DNA from: Breviolum minutum Mf 1.05b.01
Taxonomy: Eukaryota > Sar > Dinophyceae > Suessiales > Symbiodiniaceae
Assembly (NCBI GenBank): GCA_000507305.1
Contig: DF241640.1
Location: 1 to 64,000, forward strand
DNA length: 64,000 bases
Direction of reading: 5' to 3'
How positions within the stretch are numbered: position 1 is the stretch's first letter; every line of letters begins with the position of its first letter. The notes below the pieces were generated by a model. The model worked only from the letters and a program-made list of their open reading frames with translations, had not been told where the DNA came from and made no database searches. Shown here piece by piece: positions 10,085 to 21,406 of the stretch. The translations under genes and the position numbers were made by a program.

Positions 10085-10258
10085 TTTTACCCATCATTCA
10101 AAGCCCAAAACAACATCAACAGATATCAACAGGGTGACGTTTAGAACCTACCCTCAAAAAAGAGGGTACACATACATCCCAGCCCGGCTGAACTTGCTTG
10201 GCGTTTAGTATTTGAGAACAACGACCATCCACCCAAAAACTCGGCTGCCACTTGGCAA

Positions 10259-10370
10259 GTAGGTGGTTGGAAAAAATGACAAAACATATACCCCAAATGG
10301 TGGTTGAGTTTTTCATGGTGATTTACCATGGGATCGAATCCGTACAACATCACCTAAAAAACAAACAAAC
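10259..10370 (+). mobile_element. Family J element
   Basis: GTAGGTGGTTGGAAAAAATG, ATGGTGGTTGAGTTTTTCAT, GGTGATTTACCATGGGATCG, AATCCGTACAACATCACC and AAACAAACAAACG. Confidence 0.8.
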
Positions 10371-10746
10371 GAACATATACACGTAACAACTTCACTTCAG
10401 CAGTGTACCATCATTACCCACCAAAAAACTGTCGCATCGTTTTCATGCCCATCTTCACCAAAAGTTCTCACAGTTCTCACCTCTTCTAGCAGTCTCTATA
10501 TGTCTTTATAGTATATAAGGCTTATTTACATAATCTCATAATAGATATCCCTGCGCTTAAAACAGCCCAAGAAAGGCACTTGGAACATCTTAGGTTCCTT
10601 CTAAAAAAAACGGTGTCATGGTTTGTCAGAGAAATGGGGGATCTACGATTCTGCAAGACACATGAGATCTAAGAGTTTGCATATTAGTAAAGGTCTAGTA
10701 CCTTTACTTGGCGACATGCAAATCCTCACTGAGTTGGAGACACCAC

Positions 10747-10846
10747 CTAGGTGGTGGTTTCAACCCATTTGCAAAAAATACTGTAGTCAACGCGGGAATC
10801 TTCCCCAAGTACGGGTGAACATAAAATATTTGAAACCACCACCTGG
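10747..10846 (+). mobile_element. Family A element
   Basis: CTAGGTGGTGGTTTCAACCC on the left and ATTTGAAACCACCACCTGG on the right, with GTAGTCAACGCGGGAATCTT inside. On minus it opens CCAG/GTGGTGG, a good donor context. Confidence 0.85.
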
Positions 10847-11072
10847 CCATTTACTTGCCAATCCTGCTCCCCCGAAAAATTCATCACACACACATTTTGA
10901 AGCATCACGGTCCGTCAAGACACGGTATCACGTTCATCTGGAGATTGGCGTCCTAGAACCGGCTGGGTAGTTGGATGTGCCATGAGATTCATGGGGAAGG
11001 GCAGGATGGATTGTCAAGTCGATTAAATGTTTACTTATGAATCACTAAAAACTACATCATCAACAACAACAA

Positions 11073-11150
11073 GAACAAGAAGAAGAAGAAGAAGAAGAAG
11101 AAGAAGAAGAAGAAGAAGAAGAAGAAGAAGAAGAAGAAGAAAAAGAAAAA
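11073..11150 (+). repeat. (AAG)n microsatellite
   Basis: More than 20 near-perfect AAG units, followed by degenerate A-rich and ATAATA repeats to about 11205. An open frame rich in Arg or Lys across it is a by-product of the repeat. Confidence 0.95.
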
Positions 11151-11207
11151 GAATAACCATAACAATAATAATAATTAAAAAAGAAGAAGAACAACAACAA
11201 AATCCAC

Positions 11208-11355
11208 CTCCAAAAAGTGTTTACCAAAATTTGGAAGGCCCTTGTTTAGGATCGGGCAACGACTATCATCATGGGCCCATGCCCTTCCACTGGCAAGTTT
11301 GGTCAAGTGGTCATCAGGTGGCGAGTCACGTTGCATCATTTTGGTCAGAAACCAC
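11208..11355 (-). CDS. Exon of unidentified gene next to a family H remnant
   Basis: Minus strand. It begins right after CCACCTTGTAG, the end of a family H arm, and stops at TTTGGAG/GTGGATTT, a good GT donor. The open frame contains MMQRDSPPDDHLTKLASGRA and CPILNKGLPNFGKHF. Family unknown. Downstream intron sequence includes the AAG microsatellite. Confidence 0.55.
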
Positions 11356-11756
11356 CTACAAGGTGGGCCCCCTAGTCATGAATGGGGTTGTAACGCCTAT
11401 AGCCTATGACTTAGTCAAATTGGATCTTACTGTTTAACGAACTTGAAGAATTAAGTGCTTGTGAAAACCATCCCTTAATACGGCCGGCTAGTAAACCCCT
11501 TGTTTCTGAGGCGGGTACGTTGGGGGGGGGGTAGGTTGACGAGCCATGAAATCAATTCCAAAAACCTGACTTCCCTGTTTTGTTTGGGAGATGTTTGGGA
11601 GATTTTCGTCATCCTAAACTCCTAAACCATCAGCTATTCAGGATCTTCTCGTCGAACACCGGGCTGTGAAGACAAATCATTTTAGAGATCACGGTGGCTG
11701 TGATACGAAGCATGGAATTTTGGTTGGTTCATTTTGGGACCCAAGAATCAGTTCTT

Positions 11757-11900
11757 ATCACCAAAAGTTTCAGGTACCTAAAATGGAGGTACTGAACCTT
11801 GTAAGGCTATTTTTGGGGTGGGTTTCCCCTTACATGAGCCTTACAAACAGCTTATATAGGTGAGTACCTCCATTTTAGGTACCTGAAATGTTTGGTGATC
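11757..11900. mobile_element. Family N element, long TIR
   Basis: The longest clean TIR in the window for an element of this size, about 36 bp: ATCACCAAAAGTTTCAGGTA continuing CCTAAAATGGAGGTACT, answered by AGTACCTCCATTTTAGGTAC and CTGAAATGTTTGGTGAT. A second inverted pair (AAGGCTATTTTTGGG, CCTTACATGAGCC) lies inside. Confidence 0.85.
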
Positions 11901-12902
11901 TTACCTAGTCACCTAGTTGTACCAGAAAAAAATATCTCACACCAAAACCTGGTGGAATCACTTAACTGGTTGGTGCGAACTACCCTCACCTTGTTGCGAT
12001 CCTTTGGTCGAAGGAAAAAATGGGTCATCCGTTCATCATTTGCTCATCGCGATTCGCACAGCCCAGCTATCATAGAACTACCTGGTTACTACCTTGTGAT
12101 TTTGAGGATTCTGGGGTTCTAAAACACTCCTCATTTGTCGTAGGACAACTACCATGGAAAATCCCTGGCGACCCGTTGATCGCTACCCCCAACTTCGGGT
12201 AGTCATAGTCATTTTGACCATGTTCTACACCATGTTTTTTTCCTAGATCCCTTTTTTTGATTTCAAAGGACCCTTGCTTTTGAAGCATTTTCAACCCTCA
12301 ACCTCCCCTCCCCCCAAAGAGGACCTCCATCAAAAGAACCAACCAACGATTTCGGATCACTGTCGTTAAGTGTTCCACCACCTACACTCCAATCAAATCT
12401 CACACAGGAAAGGCCTGTGTAAAACATGGATGGCATAGGGAGACGATCCTTTGCTTACAGCCAATTTTCAGGGGACAAGCTTGCTGCTGAGTTTTAGGGA
12501 TCTGTAAATAATCATACTTCACGAATCAGGATCTCTTTTGATGAAACCCTAAATTCTCATTGGACGCTCCAATAAAAGGGGTTTGGAACAACCTGCATAG
12601 CAGGGGTCGGGGGTCATCAAAATAGCCCATTTTTGAGGGGTCAGGATTCTTAGGAAAATCTCATTTTTATTGGGTTCACCAAAATTAGCTTGTACACCAA
12701 CAAATCCCATGGTCCCGAATCCTTGCGTACAACTTTTTTTCTATTGTTAGTTTGAGTCAAGGGTAGCTTTTCCATGGTAGTTAGTCACCGTAACTAGTTG
12801 TAAGTTGGGTTATATATGTTATTTGAAAAAATAATATATTTGATAACCCCCTGCAAGTTTGGTGTATAACTCAAGTCTTAAAAAAAACTCAACCACTATC
12901 AC

Positions 12903-13604
12903 TAACTGCTTTATGATCACGACCACTTTCCGCCACGATTCGTAGGAAACCTTCGCCCGCTCCTGCAGTTGTTGAAGTACTTGCACTGCGCCTAACCATG
13001 GCAACGCCGACACAGCGGCACTGCCGGCGATGAAGTCCACTACCACGGCGGTACCTACGGGATATTTTTTTGGATCGCCAACGGGTAACGGTTTTTACAG
13101 TGGAAGTTTAAGCATAGAAGCTGAAAATCAGCCCTAAGTAAGGGAGATTCCGAACTTGGAAACCATCATCATTTTCAGGTTGTGGTGCTCCTCACAGATC
13201 GTGAAGAGCAACTCCTCCGTGCCACGAATCAAGGCGGACCTACTTTTCACCAATGGGCGGTACCATCGAAAGTAGCCCTCTCGGTAGTGATCTCTCCCGT
13301 CTCCTTTCTCCAAGACGTTTTCCATGGCAGTGATCAGGATCTTAAGGATCATGAACTGCTTCGGATGCACCTTCTCCGGGAAATCTTTGGTCTCCGGAGG
13401 ACACCAGTTCGTGAAACCATGGGCACGACGTACGGCGTCGATCTTCGGACGGCGTTTCAAAAATCGATTGTAGCGCTTTGAGCGTGCCAGCTGATGACGC
13501 CAGTCTTGGGCGTCGCGCTTTATGTCCTCGTAAATGCCAGGCAAGTCCGAGGTCAATAAGAGGTGCCCTCTATAGAGCACGCTCATATCAGATAGCCCGA
13601 GCAT
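12903..13604 (-). CDS. Unidentified protein, two candidate exons
   Basis: The larger minus exon (about 13164-13604) is open for about 145 codons. It includes PGIYEDIKRDAQDWRHQLAR, KRYNRFLKRRPKIDAVRRAH and EGYFRWYRPLVKSRSALIRG, rich in basic and aromatic residues. An ATG at 13604 may be the start, because the frame is closed just upstream. A donor is available at GATGATG/GTTTCC inside a small palindrome (13091-13180, arms CTGAAAATGATG and CTGATTTTCAG). The second exon (about 12903-13056), after CCCGTAG, reads GSAAVSALPWLGAVQVLQQL then QERAKVSYESWRKVVVIIKQ, a probable amphipathic helix, and ends near GTGATAG. The exon-exon link was not phase-proven. No family recognised. Confidence 0.6.
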
Positions 13605-13686
13605 GTGACATCCTCACTCCACAGGACTCGAACCCCTCATTTCGACACTGTCCACTTGCAACAAACCTTTGCCACAAAAATCATCA

Positions 13687-13905
13687 TAATTTGGATCTAC
13701 CCCCGCCACCCAGTAACGGCGGAAAATGAAGGCAATATGAAACCCCGACTAAAAATGTAATTATCCTGGTGGTGACTGCTACTGGGTGGGGTGTGCTTGG
13801 ATGTCCCAGGAAGTTAGTAAAAGCTTAGGATATCCCCAATATAACACGAGTAGGTTACAACCCATTTACTAACTTCCTGGGACATTGTGGTAGATCCAAA
13901 TTATA
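13687..13905. mobile_element. Palindromic element with a family B element nested inside
   Basis: Outer arms CATAATTTGGATCTACCCCC and GTGGTAGATCCAAATTATAA face each other. Within them lies a complete family B element (13796-13885) with arms CTTGGATGTCCCAGGAAGTT and AACTTCCTGGGACAT. Confidence 0.75.
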
Positions 13906-14043
13906 ATCTTCTTAAAAACCAAAACCAGCCAATTGGCGGCTTCTCTCCGCCTGAGAAATAAGCGTAAGCCAATGGTGAACATCTTCCCCAAAAACTCAGG
14001 GTCAAAATTCATTAAAAAAAATGAATCAAATACACCACCAACT

Positions 14044-14135
14044 ACCTGGTGGTTTCAACCCATTTGAAAAACATTATTCAGTTTGGATCATTTCCCCATG
14101 TTTGGGGGTGAAAAAAATGATTGAAACTACCACCA
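14044..14135 (+). mobile_element. Family A element
   Basis: Arms CCTGGTGGTTTCAACCCATT and AATGATTGAAACTACCACCA; core GGATCATTTCCCCATGTTTG. Confidence 0.8.
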
Positions 14136-14248
14136 AACGTCAACTACATCGCTATATAGCCCCCTGAAAATCGGCCTCCCGAAAATGGAAAGGGTTGTAT
14201 TCCAAGCATCCATTGGTTGCGGGCGAACTGTTAGTTTCAGGGAGGGTA

Positions 14249-14356
14249 CATGGGTGTTTCCTTAAATGGCGGTACCCCCAAAACACCCCAAAATGGCCAT
14301 TTTTAGTAGGAAAACCCATGGTTGTTGGGTACCACCATTTTAGGAAATCCCTACAT
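14249..14356. mobile_element. Family D variant
   Basis: CATGGGTGTTTCCTTAAATG against TTTTAGGAAATCCCTACATG, with two inner complementary blocks (GGCGGTACCCCCAAAACACC and GGTTGTTGGGTACCACC). Confidence 0.6.
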
Positions 14357-14707
14357 GATCATCCCACTTTCCAAACTTTTCGGGGACACCCACAAAGGTT
14401 CATCCTGCTTACAAGGGTAGTCCTACAACAAGGACGACCGAAGATGATTTCCCAGGCAGAACTCCCAACAATCTAGCTAAGAAATTACTTGAATTCATAT
14501 AGTTCCGAAAACTAACGGCTGGATACCCAAAATGATGGGCTTTGGAAAAGGTAACTCCCTTTTAAAGATGGCACTTCTTGTGATTTACATGTTAGATTCC
14601 TGGAATGTTTCCGGCATTTTGGGAGAGAATTCCCTGATCCACTCACCACTATTTGGGGGAATTCCCTGATCCAATGAGCAACAAACAAGACTCTTATGAC
14701 GTTCCAG

Positions 14708-14795
14708 TATACTGATTGGTTTATAGAGATCCTTATGATGGCTTATTATAACCCCTTCATCCCATATATACAACAAAAAACACGTCAACTGGTCA
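14708..14795. mobile_element. Family I element
   Basis: TATACTGATTGGTTTATAGA, GATCCTTATGATGGCTTATT and ATACAACAAAAAACACG. Confidence 0.55.
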
Positions 14796-15282
14796 CTGCT
14801 CATATTGCATCCACCTTTTCAAATCAGGTTGCATATCATGAAGTCCAAAAGTTCTAAGGCTTTTGTCCACTTCTGTCGTCTGCTGCAAGTACCTGCAACC
14901 AAGTACCAGTGGAGTTTAAGTTCATATAGAAAGATCTTGGTATTTAACTTATGGAATCTTAAAAGGCTAACATCATCCTAATAGATCTTATAGGGTGGTA
15001 TAAACCCTTGACACTCTGGTTTTTCATAGATAGCAATGAAAAGTCTTTCAGATGAATATGAAATTCCAGGCAGACAAAACAGCCCAAAACTTTACATGGA
15101 GCTCCCTAAAAATGACCATCGGGTGTCCATACTTCGAGCTCCGCTTTTCACCAAATCAACACCAAACGAAAACTAACGGCTGGTTTGGAAAAAGTGGTTC
15201 CTCTTAAATATGGCCATTTTTGGTATGTCAAATTTCTGGGGGGTATAGATATACTTGGAAGTTTGACAACCCACTGTTTTGA

Positions 15283-15640
15283 TTGGAGTTTGGGCCTTCT
15301 TTTGCAGGCTTGACCTTCAAAAATAGAGGTCATGGCTGGGTTCCAAGTATTTATCTGTCAGTATTTCCACCTAGTGAGGTTAGAGTACAACTTGATGTAC
15401 ACCAATCAACCAAAAACCTCTGCGGCAGGCTCGAAAAACTTCGAGATGCTGGGGAAGTTTCACTTCTCGGGGACAAAAATCGCCCAAGCAATGTGTGGTT
15501 GCGTCTCAAATCACATATATCCTGAGGGTCCACAAAGGGCATTAAATAAATGGTCCTTCCGAAAAAACCATTATCTTAGTAGTGGTTTACAATCAACAAT
15601 ACTGGGCGACTATTCTTTTAATGGACTTCGGCTTGCAGGG
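15283..15640. CDS. Coding-like segment, frame and strand unresolved
   Basis: Over about 300 bp without repeats, two plus frames and one minus frame are open at once. Plus: RVQLDVHQSTKNLCGRLEKL, or QPKTSAAGSKNFEMLGKFHF. Minus: MPFVDPQDICDLRRNHTLLG. At least one exon is likely, but nothing visible decides which. Confidence 0.35.
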
Positions 15641-16216
15641 TGTATATGATATAGATTGTGACTAAACATGCTACTGATCATTATCTAGCTAAATTTTTCC
15701 ACTTGGTGATTTAGTTTATGTCATAGTGAAAAAGGGGAATTTGTTGTCCATATAGAAATCCTTTTTACCAATCCTGTCAATGTCCCCAATCAGAACAAGA
15801 ACCGGGTTCATTTTTGGTTTTCTTCATACAAATGCAAAGAACACTGTGAAGCAGGATTTTGGCAGCCTCCCAACAATTTCCCCCATTTCAAATGTAAGCC
15901 GTCATCCTAGTCGTCACCATTGCATCCCGGGTCAGGCCCCTATCATGTTCACTATCGAGTATGAACAGTTGGAATGGATCTTTTCTGTTTTTTTTCTGTA
16001 TGGAACCTGGAGTGATGTGCTTCTTTTGGCTGGAAAAACAAGTGAACAAGTAAACTAAACAAATGTTTTATGAAATGGTGGATTTCTTGAAGAAACTTTT
16101 ACCGTGATTTCTCAAGGTGGCAGAAAACATCCGCCAAAATTAGCATCCTTCACAAACAGCCAAACAAACATCCCAAAATCTTTCCGGGTGCGTGGGTCTC
16201 CGACCAAATTGGTGAC

Positions 16217-16261
16217 GAAAATCCCCTGGAAACTCTTACGAAAATCCCCTGGAAACTCTTA
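16217..16261 (+). repeat. Two-copy 22-bp tandem repeat
   Basis: CGAAAATCCCCTGGAAACTC followed by TTA occurs twice in a row without mismatches. Confidence 0.9.
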
Positions 16262-16374
16262 GGATTGGCAACCCATCCCCATCCCATGACGGGTTCCCAT
16301 GTGAGGATTGTAAATGTACCTAGCCATTGGATCGGTAAATATGAGCCACGAAACAAACCCTCGGATACTTTCCA

Positions 16375-16500
16375 TTATATCCATTATACTGATTGGTTAA
16401 GAGGGATCTTCATAATGGCTTATTACAATCCATACACAACTGGGTAGCACGATCCCCTTATATTCCCGAAACAACCAGTTTTTTTTTCACATCACTCACG
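16375..16500. mobile_element. Family I element
   Basis: ATTATACTGATTGGTTAAGA, GGGATCTTCATAATGGCTTA, CAACTGGGTAGCACGATCCC and CCGAAACAACCAGTTTTTTT. Confidence 0.6.
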
Positions 16501-17094
16501 CACAATCGTCCCATGGATCCGTCATGGGCATGTTACTTTCCTACAACTTAAGAAACAACACCCCCTTTCAATCAAAGTCCAAGTGACCGATGGCTGCGCT
16601 GTAGTACATGGCATCTAATTGAAGTTGTTTTTCTGAAGCTTCTCCTAACAAAAACGCTTGGAGCACCAAACTACTACTTGTTCAAGATTTGCGATAATGA
16701 ATGCGTGTTTTTTTGGTGAATTAATCACAACCAAACAGCTGATGTAATAATGTGACATCATTTTGACGCCCCATTTTTCGGATGATGTTTAACACAAAGG
16801 GACTTCTTAAATGCTTGGTAAATGTGCAGAAATTGCCCCAAGCTGGAAATTCCGGAAATGTCAAGGGATTTCTCCAACAAGGACCTTTGCTAGTAAGATC
16901 CCCAGCCAGCCATACTACTACCAATCCAGAATCCCTTGAAGTATGGGAATGCTATGGGGTCCCGTTTATGGGAAAGGGATCCTACAAATCCAAAAACCGA
17001 GGTCATTATATTACCAACCTAAACAATGTACTATCATCAGAAATTCCACAAAATCATGCATTTGCATTGTTTGATCCCCCCCAGAATTGATACA

Positions 17095-17180
17095 CCCCGA
17101 AGATTAACATAGAACCTGAAAATGATGGTTTGGTTCAGATGATTTTCCTTTTCAATTGGGTGAATTTGAGGTTCCATGTC
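17095..17180. mobile_element. Family E element
   Basis: CCCGAAGATTAACATAGAAC CTGAAAATGATGG on the left, GATTTTCC in the loop, and GAGGTTCCATG on the right. Confidence 0.65.
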
Positions 17181-17183
17181 AAT

Positions 17184-17281
17184 CTAGTTGGCGGTTTCAA
17201 CCCATTTGAAAAATGTTAGTCAAATTGGATCATTTTCCCATGTAAGGGTGAAAATAAAAAATATTTGAAACCACCAGCTAG
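17184..17281 (+). mobile_element. Family A element
   Basis: CTAGTTGGCGGTTTCAACCC to ATTTGAAACCACCAGCTAG; near-consensus core GGATCATTTTCCCATGTAAG. Confidence 0.88.
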
Positions 17282-17554
17282 TAATCTTCCCGGGGGTGTA
17301 ATTTTTCATGACCCCAAAAAAACTTTCAGGAGAACGTTTCAGGCAGAAACCTTCAAACCCACGGGGGGAGCTGAAACAACCTCCAGTGATCAACGACCGG
17401 ATCGACCCATTATGATTTGAAGGATTACCCCCCCCGAAAACGAACATGTCCCCTAAGAAGGGAGTACTTTAATAGGAAATACATCTGACCCAACCATTGA
17501 TTTTCAGGGGACATGTTAGTTTTCCTGCGAGTAGTTCATAGCACACCCTGAACC

Positions 17555-17665
17555 CCATAGGATCCACGGGACGATGGTATGTATATATAATCCTACATCC
17601 ATGAATGGTTGATTTTTACCGTAAATGTTGGCAAATATACAATCGTCCTATGGATCCTATGGGTT
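17555..17665. mobile_element. Family G element
   Basis: Arms CCCCATAGGATCCACGGGAC and CGTCCTATGGATCCTATGGG, with GATTTTTACCGTAAATGTTG in the loop. Confidence 0.8.
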
Positions 17666-17852
17666 ATTATTACCCTTAGCAAGTTGGAATTGAGAAATCA
17701 TCCCTTTTTGAAGACCGTGTTCAAGATCTCCAATTACTTTATCAATATTCTCATCAACCTACCATATAAGTCATCATAATATACCATATTTTTTTAAAGG
17801 TCAAATGAAATCAGAACCTACGAAATCCTATCTAAAATTCATGCAATCATAT

Positions 17853-17972
17853 ATGGGTGTTTCCAGAAATAGTGGGTTTTCCCCCCAAATCATCCATTTG
17901 TTCATAGGGTTTTCCATCATTTTAACCATCCATTTTGGGGGGTTTTCCCCCTATGTTTGGAAACACCCATAT
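17853..17972. mobile_element. Family D element
   Basis: ATGGGTGTTTCCAGAAATAG and CTATGTTTGGAAACACCCAT are the TIRs; inner CATCCATTTGTTCATAGGGT and CCATCCATTTTGGG. Confidence 0.88.
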
Positions 17973-18384
17973 TAGACTGGAACGCTTAGATATATGACAG
18001 ATACGCGCAGAACCCATTTGACACTGCCCTGGTTTGATTCCTGATCTTTGTCCGCTGCCAAAAACCAACTCATACACCTTCCAAATCTCCACCACCCAAA
18101 TCAGCTACCAGCTACCACTAACATGGTTGGCAATAGAACAAATCACCTCACTTCCAGTAAGATAAAATACATCTTCAATCATTCAGGGTCCATTTTCTAG
18201 CCCAGCTATGTTCGTTGATCCCAGGGTGCAAATTACGCACGTTTGCCCCTGAAACATACACCACAACATCTTCGCCATCGGATTCCTATGAGATCTTAAC
18301 TTGCATCTTCAAGTTATCAAGATGGTTCTAACCCCCAAAAGTTGACGAATAGATACCCAAAAAATCACGTGTTTTTTTTTTCGC

Positions 18385-18486
18385 CTGGGCGTCAAGACTG
18401 GGTGTCCATTCGTCCAATTTCATTGCGGGGTAGATCGGTAGATCTTTCACATAGATATCTTGCTTTGGATTCCTCTTCGCCACCAT
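18385..18486 (-). CDS. 34-codon exon of unidentified gene, GC donor
   Basis: Acceptor AACTATAG lies directly before ATGGTGGCGAAG. The exon is exactly 34 codons, phase 0 at both ends, and reads MVAKRNPKQDIYVKDLPIYP then AMKLDEWTPSLDAQ. It ends CCCAG/GCGAAA, a GC donor of the type seen in other genes here. Whether the Met is the initiator is unknown. A nearby patch upstream (GGDDFKGVP) may be part of another exon. Confidence 0.55.
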
Positions 18487-18995
18487 CTATAGTTAGGAAC
18501 GCCTTTGAAGTCGTCGCCACCATTTAAAGTGTGAAAAGCCCTTACTATAAAAACGAGGTGAAAAAATCATAAACCAACTTATAAAAAAATGGTGCTTCAT
18601 AAACCAGGTAAAAACTTATATGACACCAACCTAAACAATGCACTGTTTAAATCAGGGAAATCCCTCAAAATACCGTAGATTTGCTGCTTGTTTCATCTAT
18701 TCATCCACCAATTTCATGGATCCCTTCCCTGAAGCATCCACGGGTTTTCGGCTGTTGGCTCCTATAGCAACAAAGGCCTCGGACCAAGGACCTTAGCGCC
18801 CCACCAGTCGGAATAAAATGTTGAAAGCCCAACGGCAAGCCAGGTTAAATCTATAAATAGCCGAAAGCGCTGCAACACTTGTTAAACAAAAATCAACAGT
18901 CTCTCAGACCGTCAGCTTCTGGACCTTGGACTATGGACTGTCTGCTTCAATGTTCCTTGCCCTGCGTGGGTTCAATGATGCATCCACTGCTGCAG

Positions 18996-19403
18996 TCAAT
19001 TATGCTCTTTCCTCTTCTTCTTGAGCTTGATGCCCAATTCCAACTGCATTGTGGAAATCTCACTGGTCAGCACACTCTTGCGTCTGCGCAAATACAAACG
19101 CCGCGCTTCGTCAAGCATCTGCTTGGACAAAATTTCTTCGCCATGGAAGGTTGCCTTCATCTCAAATGTGCAGTAGCTGATCTGGACTGACTTCAGAACC
19201 AGCTCTTCTGCCAACTCAGACTGGCTCACAATCCAAAATGTCCCCAGTGGTTGGGCATATGGGCGTTGGCCCTTTTCTGAAATGCCGGAGTATGTAGCGT
19301 TCAATGCGTGGTATTTGTAAAGCAACATCATTCCTGAATTCAAAATAAAAACCAGCAAGATGCACATATGCCCTTCGCACACCTCAATGGACGGTGGAAG
19401 AAA
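18996..19403 (-). CDS. Last exon of unidentified protein
   Basis: A 408-nt minus exon, phase 0, after the acceptor CAAGTGAGCAG, ending in TGA at 18996. It encodes about 135 residues. The first third is hydrophobic (GHMCILLVFILNSGMMLLYK, a possible membrane segment). The C-terminus is a basic, helix-prone region (EARRLYLRRRKSVLTSEIST, then ELGIKLKKKRKEHN), likely coiled coil or nuclear-localising. A family A element with E nested in it lies just upstream and would occupy the preceding intron. Family not recognised. Confidence 0.7.
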   Translation of the reverse strand, partial: FLPPSIEVCEGHMCILLVFILNSGMMLLYKYHALNATYSGISEKGQRPYAQPLGTFWIVSQSELAEELVLKSVQISYCTFEMKATFHGEEILSKQMLDEARRLYLRRRKSVLTSEISTMQLELGIKLKKKRKEHN

Positions 19404-19423
19404 CTGCTCACTTGTTACTGTAA

Positions 19424-19628
19424 CTAGTTGGTGGTTTTCCACTCATCTCAAAACTATGTCAAATTGGATCAACCCCCCAATCTGAAGGGGTGAAAGTAAA
19501 AACAGAACAGAACGGAGTACTCCCCCGAAATTCAACATGGAACCTGAAAATGATGGTTTCCAATAGGAATCTCCTTTTCCAGGGGCTGATTTTCAGGTTC
19601 TAGGGGTGTATCTGAAACCACCACCCAG
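19424..19628 (+). mobile_element. Family A element split by a family E insertion
   Basis: CTAGTTGGTGGTTTTCCACT and the right arm TCTGAAACCACCACCCAG belong to one A element. Its right part is interrupted by an E element at about 19522-19610 (CCCCCGAAATTCAACATGGA to TTTTCAGGTTCTAGGGGTG). Confidence 0.8.
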
Positions 19629-20202
19629 TTATGGGGCCCTTTAACTTGCAGTGGTGTTGACATTCAACACCAGTTGTTGTTTGTGTCAATTTTTTTCTGT
19701 TACTGTACATCTTCAAAGCTGAAGATGAACACCCCAAATGTTGGAAGGCATATCTAATCAAACTAAATTCCAGAAGGAAAAAGGTAGGCCATCGCGGGAG
19801 AATGCCCTAGCAGTTGCTTACAAAAATATTCACTGTAGATTCCCTCAAAGAAGCTGGCCCAAATTACTACAATTCATATAGCCTCTGGTAAACCAACGTA
19901 GCTGGCTGGAAAAAAAACAATTTTGAAGAGAAAAACATGAGTTTCCTAATTTTCCTGATTAAATCCACCATTTTTCATAGGAAAACAACAAAATCCTGGA
20001 AAATCATCTTCATTCAGGGTCCATTTTTTTCCAAACTAACATACCAGGGTTTTTTAATTCCGAAACCTGAATTTCCCTGATCCCAAACCACCACTACCAT
20101 TTTTGGGGAGGGGAATCCCCCACCGGGTCGCGATGTGAATTTGGCCCGCGTAGATGGTGAACATTTGGTCGTCGTGAAGATCGTTGGGTACAAGGGGTCA
20201 TA

Positions 20203-20314
20203 CTGTTGATGGTTCAGAAATCCCAAACAACCAGTTGAGATGTATAAAACCTTGTAAATTGTGGGGATAAACTACCAACCTCAACTGGTTAGCCGGATTT
20301 CTTCCATCAACAGT
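20203..20314. mobile_element. Family F element
   Basis: CTGTTGATGGTTCAGAAATC at one end, GATTTCTTCCATCAACAG at the other, core GGGGATAAACTACCAACCTC. Opposite core orientation to the copy at 9976. Confidence 0.88.
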
Positions 20315-20430
20315 AGGATCATTTAAGTACCCCCAACGATGCAACACGGTCAGGTCAAATCATTCAATCTTGCCACCGAGCCAAAGGGCTCAGTGGAAAT
20401 CTAACTAAAAAACCTTTATTTCTTCCTACT

Positions 20431-20541
20431 TGTTGATGACTGAAATCCTCCAAAAACAAGTTGAGCGCTCAGTAGGGTTTATTCCTAGTATTTACATGGT
20501 GAAATACATCCCAGGTGGTGCTGCTGATTTCTTCTATCAAC
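20431..20541. mobile_element. Family F element, diverged
   Basis: TTGATGACTGAAATCCTCC to GATTTCTTCTATCAACAG, with TAGTATTTACATGGTGAAAT inside. Confidence 0.65.
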
Positions 20542-20649
20542 AGAAAATTACAGTAAATATCTACTCCCCAAAGAAGGTGTAAAGGCTGGCTGCCTTTTTG
20601 CTGGAAATGGGCAATCTTATGATGACGACCGTCGACCATCCCTTTTTAG

Positions 20650-20800
20650 CTGTTTCTCTTAGATTTGCTTGTTTCGGTGGTTGGTTGGAACAAGTTCCTT
20701 CAGAATATTCCTCCCAAAGGCTGGATTTCGAAATCCCGTGAGTGATTTTTCATCCCATGGGATGAACAATCCGTAAAGAAAAATCACCCAACAAAAACAA
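20650..20800 (+). mobile_element. Family J element
   Basis: GATTTGCTTGTTTCGGTGGT, TTTCATCCCATGGGATGAAC, AATCCGTAAAGAAAAATCAC, CAAAAACAAATCCAAGG. The left part carries extra sequence. Confidence 0.6.
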
Positions 20801-21147
20801 ATCCAAGGTTAACCTTCGTGAAATACATCTGAATAGTAAACAAATGAAAACCCAAATCCGCCTTCTCAAAAATCTTTCAAGACACTGCTCACATAATTTC
20901 TTGAATGGTGAACATTTCCCCCCCGGAAGATTGTTGGGTAAAAGGGTCATTGGCTGAGTATGGGTAATTTCATGACACATCGACCAATCCCTTTTTGGTG
21001 TTTCTTAGAAACCCTTCATCCAAGGAAGTTACAACACACCCCTAGAGCACACCCCAGGCAATCCCCCTAGCCAACCATGAAAGGAATCCCTTTATAGCCT
21101 GTTGGTAAAGGTTTAGGGGTATGTTCCAAAGGTGTGTTGAAACAACC

Positions 21148-21273
21148 TTAGACTTCATCGACCTTTTCCCATCTTTCCCGCTGCTGCTTGTCCGTGTTGC
21201 CTTGTTGCATGCGCCGCGTCAACTTTGCCAACGTCGCCATGGCGGGTTGGATGGGGCGCCATTGTTGTGGTCA
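21148..21273 (-). CDS. Last exon of unidentified gene, starting at a family B element
   Basis: The family B element 21274-21406 ends ACATCCAAG on minus, immediately followed by this unique GC-rich segment. The best frame reads QWRPIQPAMATLAKLTRRMQ then QGNTDKQQRERWEKVDEV and stops (TAA at 21148), a hydrophilic helical C-terminus. In that frame the first codon after the B element is TGA if phase 0 is assumed, so either the acceptor is a few bases further in or the phase differs. Confidence 0.5.
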
Positions 21274-21406
21274 CTTGGATGTCACGTTGGAAGTTCGTAA
21301 ATGGTTAGGATCAGTGGGTTATGTCACCCCAATATACAGTACTCCGTTCTAAGTAGGTTATAACCCATTTACGAACCATTTACTAACTTCCAACGGGACA
21401 TCCAAG
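21274..21406. mobile_element. Family B element
   Basis: CTTGGATGTCACGTTGGAAG and CTTCCAACGGGACATCCAAG; inner AGTGGGTTATGTCACCCCAA and AAGTAGGTTATAACCC. Confidence 0.9.

Noticed and set aside
11027-11437. Arginine/lysine-rich open frame
   Set aside because: Created by the AAG microsatellite and adjacent A-rich repeat. The supported exon here is on the other strand.
13625-13650. A tRNA T-arm-like string GGTTCGAGTCC on the minus strand
   Set aside because: The five-base stem does not pair fully, and no acceptor, D or anticodon arms are found within 80 bases.
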